Part shown: positions 8,912 to 16,949 of the stretch, in pieces
How the letters are laid out: the number at the start of each line of letters is the position of its first letter
How positions within the stretch are numbered: the stretch's first letter is position 1
Assembly: GCF_007754155.1 (NCBI RefSeq)
Contig: NZ_CP037423.1
Coordinates: forward strand, 8,366,938 to 8,430,937
DNA length: 64,000 nucleotides
Direction: 5' to 3'
DNA from: Stieleria neptunia
Lineage (GTDB): Bacteria; Planctomycetota; Planctomycetia; Pirellulales; Pirellulaceae
The notes under the pieces: model-generated
Database searches by the model: none
What the model saw: the letters and a program-made list of their open reading frames with translations, nothing else
What the model was told of the DNA's origin: nothing
Program-made: the position numbers and the translations under genes

Positions 8912-11047
8912 ATGCAGGACGACCACGAGCATTTTGCCAGCGACCAAAGCACAACGTCCGTTGTCTTTCGCCAAGATCTACGTGTGACACCGTGCGACGA
9001 TGCACGGCAACCCCACGTGGTCGTCGAAGACCCCGTCGCGGGCTCGTTTTACCGACTCGGGAAAATCGAGTACGCGTTGGCCATTCGGCTGACCGCCTCG
9101 CGGACGATCGCCCAGGCCTATCGTGAACTGTGCGAACAATCGCCCGACCATTCATTGTCCGAAGAGGATGCGGCAGACCTGTGTCGGTGGCTGATCTCCA
9201 ACGAACTGGCACACACCGAGTCCTCCAAGTCCTCCGCCCGACTCCAACGCTCTGCCGAAAAAGCGAAAACGAATCGAATCAAGCAGCACGCCAATCCGAT
9301 CGCGATACGCGTTCCACTGCTGCATCCCGATCAGATGGTCGGGCGGATGATGAAGTACGTGGGCTGGATCTTCGGGCTTCCAGCGACCGCGGCGGGCATG
9401 TTGCTGATCCTGCTCGGCGGCTGCCTGGCGATCCAGCATTGGGACGATCTGACGCATTCCTCGCAGTACTTGTTCTCACCCTCGGCGCTGTACCTGTTGA
9501 TCGCCGTCACCGTCGTTTTGAAGATCCTCCACGAGTTTGCCCATGCGATCGTTTGCAAACGCTACGGGGGCGACGTCGGCCAGATGGGCGTGCTGTTCAT
9601 TTTGCTCGCGCCACTCGCCTACGTCGACGTCAGTTCGGTGTGGCGATTTCGTCGCCGCTGGCAACGCATTCACGTCGCATCGGCGGGGATCTATCTCGAA
9701 TTGCTGGTCGCGGCCATCGCGATGTTGATTTGGCAATCCGTCGAATCCCCGCTGGTCAAACATGTGTGCATCAGCGTGATGTTGTCGGCGGGCGTGGCGA
9801 CGTTGATTTTTAATGCCAATCCGCTGATGAAATTCGATGGCTACTTTGTGTTGACCGATTGGGCGCGGGCGCCGAACCTGTACACGGACAGCCAGAACTA
9901 CTTGGCTCGCCTGGCCCGACGGTGGTTCTTCGGCGGTGAGTTGAAAGAACCGAAATGGCAATCCGGCTATCGCTTCGCGGTTGCCGTCTACGCCTGGCTG
10001 GCGCTGCTGTGGAAGTGTTTCGTTTGTTTCGGGTTGACGATTGCCGCGTCAAAACTCTTTCACGGCTTGGGCACATTGCTGGCCGTCACCGCCTGTGTCG
10101 GATGGATCGGCGTCCCCGCCTGGCGGGTCGTTCAATTGTTCCGCAAGGCTCCCTCCGCCGGACGCCGTCGATTCACGTGCGTGGCGACCGCATCGGCGGC
10201 ATTGCTGGCCACGTTGTTGGCGGCGATCCCATGGCCGGGCGCCGCCCCCGTCCCCGCCGTGGTCGAGTATTCACCGCACGACGTGATTCGCGCCGAAGTC
10301 CCGGGCTTTGTTGACACGATTCACGTCTCCGCGGGACAACGGGTGTCTCAGGGCGAACCACTGTTGACGCTCCGCAACCCCGACCTGGTCCTGGACGCGC
10401 AGAAGCTGGAAACCAAAATCCAGCAATCCACCCTCCGCACCCGCCAACAAACGCTGCAAGGTCGGCACGCCGCCGCCCAAGCCGAGGAAACCGAACTGCA
10501 GGCACTGACGAAACAGCACCGAGAAACGACCGAACAAATCGATGCCCTGATCGTCCGCGCTCCCCGCAGCGGTGTCGTCGTCCGGCGGCGGTTGAATGAA
10601 TTGAAGGGCACCTATGTCGCCCAGGGTGATGACTTGCTGGTGATCGGAGATGAATCTCAAAAAGAGTTGCGTGTGCTGATCTCGCAAGAACGGTTCGACC
10701 AGTTTCGGGACCAGGTGGGTGCGGCGGTGCGATATCGCGCCCGCGGACACGCGACGAACACTTCGTCCCTGACAAAGATCATTCCCCGGGCCAGAACGGG
10801 GATAGACTACCCGGCCCTGCTGGCCTGCAACGGCGGCCCCTTGCCGGTCAAGAAAGTCGCCAACGAGACGTCGCAATCCGGCTCGGAATTCGAACTGCTG
10901 GTGCCGCATTTCGAGGCCATTGTTCCGCTCAGCGCTTCGCAAGGCGTTGATCTGTTCAGCGGACAGCGCGCCCAAGTCTCGATCGGATCACTCGACGAGA
11001 CCGTCGGATCGCACCTGTGGCGGATGCTGACCGAGTGGATGCAGTAG
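8912..11047 (+). CDS. PqqD-like / site-2 protease (M50) / HlyD fusion protein
   Basis: A 711-aa multi-pass membrane protein. Residues about 16-100 resemble a PqqD-like winged-helix peptide-binding domain. The M50 metalloprotease core has the zinc motif HEFAH in the segment LKILHEFAHAIVCKRYGGD (about 205-225) and the distal ligand motif NPLMKFDGYF (about 307-316) within several TM helices. After further TM segments comes a periplasmic HlyD module: PGFVDTIHVSAGQRVSQGEP, a coiled-coil hairpin, and RAPRSGVVVRRRLNELKGTY. Related M50-HlyD proteins are annotated as efflux adaptors in other bacteria. Start ATG 8912 follows the preceding stop (8904-8906); ATG 8891 and GTG 8903 are in-frame alternatives. 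Active-site residues look intact. Substrate unknown; the adjacent giant surface protein is a candidate. Confidence 0.8.
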   Translation: MQDDHEHFASDQSTTSVVFRQDLRVTPCDDARQPHVVVEDPVAGSFYRLGKIEYALAIRLTASRTIAQAYRELCEQSPDHSLSEEDAADLCRWLISNELAHTESSKSSARLQRSAEKAKTNRIKQHANPIAIRVPLLHPDQMVGRMMKYVGWIFGLPATAAGMLLILLGGCLAIQHWDDLTHSSQYLFSPSALYLLIAVTVVLKILHEFAHAIVCKRYGGDVGQMGVLFILLAPLAYVDVSSVWRFRRRWQRIHVASAGIYLELLVAAIAMLIWQSVESPLVKHVCISVMLSAGVATLIFNANPLMKFDGYFVLTDWARAPNLYTDSQNYLARLARRWFFGGELKEPKWQSGYRFAVAVYAWLALLWKCFVCFGLTIAASKLFHGLGTLLAVTACVGWIGVPAWRVVQLFRKAPSAGRRRFTCVATASAALLATLLAAIPWPGAAPVPAVVEYSPHDVIRAEVPGFVDTIHVSAGQRVSQGEPLLTLRNPDLVLDAQKLETKIQQSTLRTRQQTLQGRHAAAQAEETELQALTKQHRETTEQIDALIVRAPRSGVVVRRRLNELKGTYVAQGDDLLVIGDESQKELRVLISQERFDQFRDQVGAAVRYRARGHATNTSSLTKIIPRARTGIDYPALLACNGGPLPVKKVANETSQSGSEFELLVPHFEAIVPLSASQGVDLFSGQRAQVSIGSLDETVGSHLWRMLTEWMQ

Positions 11048-11229
11048 ATTCATGCCGGGGAGCGTTCATCCGGTCCTAACGGATCTAACGAAAACGAGGG
11101 ACCTGCGTTGAAAATCCATTTTGTTCGCCGGGCATGCCCTCGCAACATCAGCTCCCAGCCCGACACCTTGACTTACGGTTTGCTGCGGGCCCAGCTCGCG
11201 CGAAATTTCCCAGTCAACCCGAAGGGCGG

Positions 11230-12411
11230 ATGAACGCAACGACTCCATCAACGTTGGCCGCTGCTGCGGCACCCATGACACGCGCTGCTTCGTTGAAGTC
11301 GAAGGAGACCGATGCGACGAAGTCCGGCCGCGTCATGATCGCCGATGACGAGCCGATCAACATCAAGTTGATTCAGAAGTATCTGCGCAGCTCGGGGTAC
11401 CATGATTTTGTCACCACCAGCGAGTCTCGCGAGGTGGTCGATTTGGTGCGTTCGACACGTCCGGACATCCTGGTCTTGGATGTGGTGATGCCGCACGTCA
11501 CGGGGCTGGAAATCCTGGAGACGATTCGCAACACGCCCGACCAGTCCCATCTGCCGGTCCTGATCGTGACGGCGTCGACGGACGAACAAACCAAGATCGA
11601 TGCGCTCGAATTGGGTGCCACCGACTTTTTGCATAAACCGGTCAAGCCCACCGAACTATTGCCCCGGGTCCGCAACTCGTTGGTGCTGAAAGCGCACCAC
11701 GACCAGATGGCCGCCTACTCCAAACGACTCGAAGCCGAAGTCGCCCAGCGGACCGCCGACCTGGCCCAATCGCGTGAAGAGGTCATCCATGTCCTGGCAT
11801 GTGCCGCCGAATACCGCGACCAGGAAACCGGCAACCACGTCATTCGAGTCGGCCGATTCGCGGGAATCATCGCCAGAGAACTGGGGTGCTCGGAATCCGA
11901 TTCCGAATTGATCGAACACGCCGCCATCCTTCACGATGCCGGTAAGATCGGCATCGCCGATTCGATTCTGTTGAAACCGGACAAGCTTTCCCAGGACGAG
12001 TTCGCGATGATGAAGCGTCACTGCGAGTTCGGAGAAAAAATCCTCAAAGCCCAACCGAGCGACGAAAGCGAACCGTTTCTGTTGCATTCCCGTCGCCCCG
12101 TCACCCGGTCACCCGTGTTGCGGATGGCTTCGGTGATCGCCAAAACTCACCACGAACGCTGGGACGGGACGGGTTACCCGCAACAGCTCGCCGGCGAAGA
12201 AATCCCGATCGTCGGCCGCATCACCGCCGTCGCGGATGTCTTCGATGCCCTCAGCAGCAAACGCTGTTACAAAGACGCCTTGCCACTGGATCAATGCATC
12301 CAAATCATGCGCAAGGAACGCGGCAAACATTTTGACCCCAAGGTCTTGGACGCGTTTCTGTCCCGCATGGACGAAGTGACGCAGATCGTCGTCAGCTTGG
12401 CCGACCAGTAA
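11230..12411 (+). CDS. Response regulator with HD-GYP domain (probable c-di-GMP phosphodiesterase)
   Basis: A 393-aa RpfG-type regulator. ATG 11230 is preceded by GAAGGGCGG, a good ribosome-binding site. The receiver domain (about residues 36-155) has the phospho-acceptor Asp in ILVLDVVMP and the conserved Lys in FLHKPVKP. A linker helix (about 160-190) leads to HD-GYP (about 195-385) with HD in AILHDAGKIGIAD and the GYP motif in RWDGTGYPQQL. HD-GYP proteins hydrolyse c-di-GMP and control biofilm and adhesin output. It lies 182 bp downstream of the export cluster on the same strand, so a regulatory link is plausible. The cognate kinase is not adjacent. Confidence 0.9.
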   Translation: MNATTPSTLAAAAAPMTRAASLKSKETDATKSGRVMIADDEPINIKLIQKYLRSSGYHDFVTTSESREVVDLVRSTRPDILVLDVVMPHVTGLEILETIRNTPDQSHLPVLIVTASTDEQTKIDALELGATDFLHKPVKPTELLPRVRNSLVLKAHHDQMAAYSKRLEAEVAQRTADLAQSREEVIHVLACAAEYRDQETGNHVIRVGRFAGIIARELGCSESDSELIEHAAILHDAGKIGIADSILLKPDKLSQDEFAMMKRHCEFGEKILKAQPSDESEPFLLHSRRPVTRSPVLRMASVIAKTHHERWDGTGYPQQLAGEEIPIVGRITAVADVFDALSSKRCYKDALPLDQCIQIMRKERGKHFDPKVLDAFLSRMDEVTQIVVSLADQ

Positions 12412-12437
12412 GCGCTTGGAGTTCACCAACCGCAGCT

Positions 12438-12568
12438 GTACCACCTTCCGGGCCGTCGCTAACGCTACCGTACGATGGCCCTTCCGGGCCGTCGCGAGAT
12501 CGACCGTACGATGGCCCTTCCGGGCCGTCGCGGACTCGACATCGACGACCTGGAAAGGTCGTCGTACC
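12438..12568. repeat. Interspersed palindromic repeat, multi-unit copy
   Basis: Three left-half units (one degenerate CCTTCCGGGCCGTCG and two GTACGATGGCCCTTCCGGGC) are followed by one right-half unit CGACGACCTGGAAAGGTCGT. It lies between the convergent HD-GYP and feoB genes, so it could also act as a bidirectional terminator hairpin. Confidence 0.8.
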
Positions 12569-12578
12569 ACAACCGATC

Positions 12579-14693
12579 CTAAGCGTACCCGGCCGCGGCG
12601 AGCGACTGGTACACGATCAACGCCGCGACATAGGCCAAGACGGTCATGTAGATGAATTGAAAGACCGCCCATCGCCAGCTTCCGGTCTCTCGCTTGGTCA
12701 CCACCTGTGTCGGCAAACACTGCATCGCCAACACAAAGAACACCAGCAAACTCAATCCGGTGGCCGTCGAAAACACCAGCGTGCCATCGGGACGCCGTTG
12801 CCGCCGCAACGTCTCGACCAACCCGGCCGGTTCCTCCGCGGCGTCTTCGCCCAATCCGTACACGATCGAAAGCGTGGACACCAAGACCTCACGCGCCGCA
12901 AACGAGGTGATGATCCCGACATCGATCTTCCAATCGAACCCGAGCGGCGCGAAAATGGGTTCGACCATCTGGCCGCATCGCCCCGCATAGGAATACTCCA
13001 GCGCCGCCTGGGCCTGTTGTTTATCCGACGAAAACGTCCGCTCCTCGGGCAGTTTCGGATACGTTGCCAAAGCCCACAAGACAACCGAGATCAACAAGAT
13101 CGTCGTGCCCGCACCACGCAAAAACACCGTCGCCCGTTCCACCGTCGTGAACCAGGCGTTGCGAAAACTGGGCATGCGATAATTGGGCAGTTCCAGCACC
13201 AACGGCGCCGCTTCGCCGGGAACCACCGTCTTCTTCAACAAAAACGCGGTTCCGAACGCCGCCAGCAGCCCCAACAAATAGGCCCCGGCGAACATCAACG
13301 ACGCTTGCCACGGGCTGTCGCCAAACAGCAGGGCGGCGACCATCACGTACACCGGCAACCGAGCCGAACACGTCAATAGCGGCAACACCAAAATCGTCAC
13401 CAATCGGTCGCGCCACGTCTCGATCGTGCGTGCGGCCATGATCCCCGGGATCGCACACGCGTGTGCCGAAAGCATCGGCACGAACGCTTTGCCGGGCAGC
13501 CCGACGCGACGCATCAACCGCTCCATCACGAACGCGCCTCGCGCCATGTACCCCGAATCTTCCAACAGCGTGATGAAAAAGAACAGGATACAAATCTGCG
13601 GCAAAAACACGACGACACCCGCGATGCCGCCGACGACACCGTCGATCGCCAACGAACGAAAATCATCCAGCGGCAAACTGCCGATCACCAGCGACGTCAA
13701 CACGGCGACCGAGGCCCACAGACGCGTCCATTTCGTTTCATTCAACCAATACGCGACCGCAAACACCGACAACGAAATCGCGGTGGCAATCGGCAACCAG
13801 ATCATGGTCGCAAGCGGGCTGGACGGCAACAGATTGTCGATCACCCGGCCGGCCCAACCGAATCCGTCTTCGATCGCCGACATCGGCAGATCCGCCAACG
13901 AAAAAATCAAAAAGAACACCGACAGCATCACGCCCAACAGCGTCACCAAACCGATCCCTTGCGAGGTCAGCAATCGGTCCAGCCACTCCAGTTTGACTCC
14001 CTTGCCGGGCGTCTGACGGACCGAGGAACCCGCCACGCCATCGGCCCATTCGAAACGCGCCGCGAACGGACACCCGCCACAACCGGCGACGCAAGGTTCA
14101 CGAGCGATCGGCAGCAGCGGCCTGGCCGGCTTGGTCAACTCGTAGATCGCTTCACGCAACTCGCCCAGTCCACGCGCCTTTCGGGCGCTGACCGGAATCA
14201 CCGGACAGCCCAGTTTTTCGCTCAATTCGTCGAACCGGATTTCCGTTCCCGACGACTCGGCCGCGTCGATCAAATTGACCGCGACGATCGTCGGCAGATT
14301 GCGATCGAGAATCTCGCCGGCCAACACCAACGTGCGAGCGATGTTCGTCGCGTCGACCACCACAACGACCGCGTCGGGCAGACGACTCAGTTCCCCCTGG
14401 AACTCTCCCCGGATACTCCGCGCGGCAACCTCCTCCTCCGGACTGGCCGTTTCCATGCTGTACAGGCCCGGCAGGTCCACCAATTCAATCTCGCTGGTCG
14501 CTTGGCAGCGAGAATCCTTGTCCACCGCCGCGACCTGAATCATCGCCTTGCGCAAGTCGACCGTGATGCCGGGGTAGTTCGCCGTCTTGGCCCGCATCCC
14601 CGCCAGCGCATTGAACAACGACGTCTTGCCGACGTTGGGATTGCCGACCAGCAACACCACCGGTTTCGTGGCCGAAACGTCCGACCCGGGCAT
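12579..14693 (-). CDS. feoB: Ferrous iron transporter FeoB
   Basis: A 704-aa inner-membrane Fe(II) transporter with an N-terminal GTPase. G motifs are GNPNVGKTS (G1), the G2 threonine in NYPGITVDLR, DLPGLYSM (G3) and NLID at the G4 position. The G domain is followed by a GDI-like helical segment with an unusual Cys cluster, CVAGCGGCPF (about residue 205), then Gate-type TM regions with helices such as GVVVFLPQICILFFFITLLE. Start ATG 14693 gives a compact N-terminus; TTG 14717 is in frame 24 nt upstream. Neither has a clear ribosome-binding site. The feoA stop lies 39 nt upstream, so feoA-feoB is an operon, probably under the Fur-box candidate at 15101. Confidence 0.95.
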   Translation of the reverse strand: MPGSDVSATKPVVLLVGNPNVGKTSLFNALAGMRAKTANYPGITVDLRKAMIQVAAVDKDSRCQATSEIELVDLPGLYSMETASPEEEVAARSIRGEFQGELSRLPDAVVVVVDATNIARTLVLAGEILDRNLPTIVAVNLIDAAESSGTEIRFDELSEKLGCPVIPVSARKARGLGELREAIYELTKPARPLLPIAREPCVAGCGGCPFAARFEWADGVAGSSVRQTPGKGVKLEWLDRLLTSQGIGLVTLLGVMLSVFFLIFSLADLPMSAIEDGFGWAGRVIDNLLPSSPLATMIWLPIATAISLSVFAVAYWLNETKWTRLWASVAVLTSLVIGSLPLDDFRSLAIDGVVGGIAGVVVFLPQICILFFFITLLEDSGYMARGAFVMERLMRRVGLPGKAFVPMLSAHACAIPGIMAARTIETWRDRLVTILVLPLLTCSARLPVYVMVAALLFGDSPWQASLMFAGAYLLGLLAAFGTAFLLKKTVVPGEAAPLVLELPNYRMPSFRNAWFTTVERATVFLRGAGTTILLISVVLWALATYPKLPEERTFSSDKQQAQAALEYSYAGRCGQMVEPIFAPLGFDWKIDVGIITSFAAREVLVSTLSIVYGLGEDAAEEPAGLVETLRRQRRPDGTLVFSTATGLSLLVFFVLAMQCLPTQVVTKRETGSWRWAVFQFIYMTVLAYVAALIVYQSLAAAGYA

Positions 14694-14732
14694 CGAACTA
14701 ACCGTCGGAAGACTCAAGGGAGGGGCTCTGGC

Positions 14733-15041
14733 TTAGACGGCCGGCGCCGGAGCAGAAACCGGCGCAGACTCGGGATTCAAAGGCGAAACAGACGCTGGAT
14801 CGACCAAGACCACCTTGGCCAGCTGTCGCGAAAGGCCGACGCGGGACGCTCCGATTTTTAAGATCATCGGATCCCCGCGTCCCACCAGTTCGATCATTCG
14901 CCCCTGGCAGACACCCAAACGTTTCAGCCGAACCGCATCTTGGCCCGCGGCGTGAATCTCCCTGCAAACGTAGCGACCGGGTTGGATCTCAGCGAGCGTG
15001 GTCGTGTGAATCGGGTCCGGGGGAGCCTGGACGATTGCCAT
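14733..15041 (-). CDS. feoA: FeoA family protein
   Basis: A 102-aa protein with an SH3-like FeoA fold: TTLAEIQPGRYVCREI, RLKRLGVCQGRMIELVGRG and ILKIGASRVGLSRQLAKVV are typical. FeoA is a small cytoplasmic partner of FeoB. The start is taken as ATG 15041 because the longer upstream frame lacks FeoA features. A 20-residue Pro/Ala/Ser-rich tail (ending SAPAPAV) extends past the usual ~75-aa domain. First gene of the feoAB operon. Confidence 0.9.
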   Translation of the reverse strand: MAIVQAPPDPIHTTTLAEIQPGRYVCREIHAAGQDAVRLKRLGVCQGRMIELVGRGDPMILKIGASRVGLSRQLAKVVLVDPASVSPLNPESAPVSAPAPAV

Positions 15042-15100
15042 CGAGTTGAACCATCCGATCGTGGGCGGGGCGGGAGCTGCAACAAAGCAGCGGCTGGAAA

Positions 15101-15115
15101 TGAGAATCAGTCTCA
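15101..15115. promoter_or_regulatory. Candidate Fur box upstream of feoAB
   Basis: TGAGAATCAGTCTCA is a 7-1-7 inverted repeat with one mismatched pair, close to the Fur consensus TGATAATNATTATCA. It lies 60 bp upstream of the feoA start, a suitable position for iron-dependent repression. Basis: direct sequence match plus known Fur control of feo operons. Confidence 0.6.
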
Positions 15116-15121
15116 ATAGGA

Positions 15122-15145
15122 TGACAGGCGGCATCCGGCCTGTCA
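15122..15145. other. Hairpin upstream of feoA
   Basis: TGACAGGC and GCCTGTCA form an 8-bp perfect stem with an 8-nt loop. No U-tract follows on either strand. It sits between the symporter gene end (15314) and the Fur-box candidate and may help end symporter transcription. Confidence 0.4.
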
Positions 15146-15313
15146 AGCGCTTCAGGTTGTCGCACTCAATCCGCTGGCCAAGCAGGTTTGACCCCGAGAC
15201 GGGTGGCAGCAAGTAGCCGGTGGCCGCCTTGGCGCACCTGAATCCCTTTCTGTCATCCCGTCCGGGATGAAAAGACTTGGCGAAGACATGGGGAAACGTA
15301 TGCCCCAGCCCGT

Positions 15314-16714
15314 CTACGCCCCGGCGGCCAGTCCGGGCGGGGAGGGTCGGTCCGGCAGCGCTTTTTCGACCACCGCCGCTCCGACGCTGTCGCCCAACAC
15401 GTTGACGGTGGTCCGAAATCGATCCAGCAACCAGTCGACCGACAGAATCAGCCCCATGTATTCCAACGGCAACCCGACGGCATTGAGCACGATCAACATC
15501 GTGACCAGCCCGGCTTCGGGGATCCCCGCCGCCCCGATCGCGGCCAAGGTGGCGGTGACCGCCACGATCACTTGCTCCCAAAACCCGAGATCAATGCCCG
15601 GCACCACTTGGGCGATGAAGATGGCGGCGGCGGCTTCGTAGAGTGCGGTCCCGTCCATGTTGATCGTCGCGCCCAACGGAATCACAAACTCGGTCGAACG
15701 TTTAGAGATCCCGGCTTCTTCGGCACATTCGAGTGTCACCGGCAAGGTTGCCGAAGAGCTGGCCGTCGAAAACGCGGTCAACAGGGCCTTGGACATCGCC
15801 AGGATGTACCGATACGGATTGTCGCGTCGGACCAGATAATAAATCGCCGGCAAGGTGATCAGGGCGTGGAACGCCAGACCTCCCACCACCGTCCCGAAGT
15901 ACCAGCCGATTTGAGAGAGTTCTTCGAGAAACTTGCCCTCCGCTTGAGCCTCACCGAAACGCGCCGCGACCAGGCAAAAAATTCCCAAGGGCGCGAAATT
16001 CATCAGCAGCATCACAAATCGCATCAGTGCCGTGTTCGCTTGCGTGATCAGTTTCGTGATGCTGCTGACGTCTTCGTGCATCGTGGTCAGCATCCCCGCA
16101 AACACGATCGCAAACACGATGATCGGCAACAACTGGGTTTGCGCGGCCGAAACAAACAGGTTGTCTGTGACCAGCATCAGCACCAGATTTTTGAAGATCG
16201 TGCCGATGTTTGGCTGCACGCTCTCGCCTTGTGGCAACCCCTCCAGAACGCCACCGACTTCCACCTTGCTCAGCCCCGTCGATTGCGACAACGCGTCGAC
16301 GATCTTGGATTTTGGCGAACCCTGCCCCTCGGTGTTCATCGCCTGGACGGCCGCCTGGTCAACCGTGCCGACTCCCGGCTGAACGACGTTGACGACCACC
16401 AGCCCCACCACGACCGCCAAGATGGTGGTGACCAGATAGAACCCGATCGCCGCCGCACCGGGGCGTCCGAGTTTTCGAACGTCTCCCATCCCCAACACGC
16501 CGCACATCACCGAGGTGAGGACCAGCGGCACGACGATCATCTTCAACATCCGCAAAAAGACTTCACCCCCGATTTCCAAGGACGCCGCCAGATGAGGGCT
16601 AACGAGCGCCAGTGCAATGGCGGCAACGATCGAAAAGAAAATCGCATACGCGAGCCAATTCCCGTGCGGTTGATCGTCGGAAGCCGGTGAGGAACCTGGG
16701 TTGGCGTCGGACAT
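15314..16714 (-). CDS. Dicarboxylate/amino acid:cation symporter (DAACS family)
   Basis: A 466-aa inner-membrane symporter of the glutamate/aspartate/C4-dicarboxylate family (GltP/DctA-like). Start ATG 16714 is taken; the frame extends upstream without family features. N-terminal TM helix WLAYAIFFSIVAAIALAL; re-entrant loop serine-rich motif TASSSATLPVTLE; TM7 motif NMDGTALYEAAAAIFIAQ; hairpin 2 region AAIGAAGIPEAG. A polar insertion after TM3 (about residues 120-175, containing NTEGQGSPKSK) is longer than in E. coli GltP. The exact substrate cannot be read from sequence. Confidence 0.9.
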   Translation of the reverse strand: MSDANPGSSPASDDQPHGNWLAYAIFFSIVAAIALALVSPHLAASLEIGGEVFLRMLKMIVVPLVLTSVMCGVLGMGDVRKLGRPGAAAIGFYLVTTILAVVVGLVVVNVVQPGVGTVDQAAVQAMNTEGQGSPKSKIVDALSQSTGLSKVEVGGVLEGLPQGESVQPNIGTIFKNLVLMLVTDNLFVSAAQTQLLPIIVFAIVFAGMLTTMHEDVSSITKLITQANTALMRFVMLLMNFAPLGIFCLVAARFGEAQAEGKFLEELSQIGWYFGTVVGGLAFHALITLPAIYYLVRRDNPYRYILAMSKALLTAFSTASSSATLPVTLECAEEAGISKRSTEFVIPLGATINMDGTALYEAAAAIFIAQVVPGIDLGFWEQVIVAVTATLAAIGAAGIPEAGLVTMLIVLNAVGLPLEYMGLILSVDWLLDRFRTTVNVLGDSVGAAVVEKALPDRPSPPGLAAGA

Positions 16715-16949
16715 GAGTTTGCCGAAAGTTGCGAGGTGATGAAACGACGAACGCTTCAATCAAGAAACGGGCCGAAAAAGGGTGCGGGGAGCAGCCGAGA
16801 AAATGGATCGATCGTCCCCGAAAACACGCCCTGCCAACATACCAAACTTCAGTGCGATCGTCTGTCGATCCAACGCGAACGCACAGATTGTTAGACTATG
16901 ATCTTCTCCGTCCCACCTGCTCCCCCAGCTTCACCGATCCGATTCCTTC

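Noticed and set aside
13461..14861. 466-codon frame on the plus strand
   Set aside because: Shadow of feoB; composition is Arg/Gln/His-rich as expected for an antisense frame.
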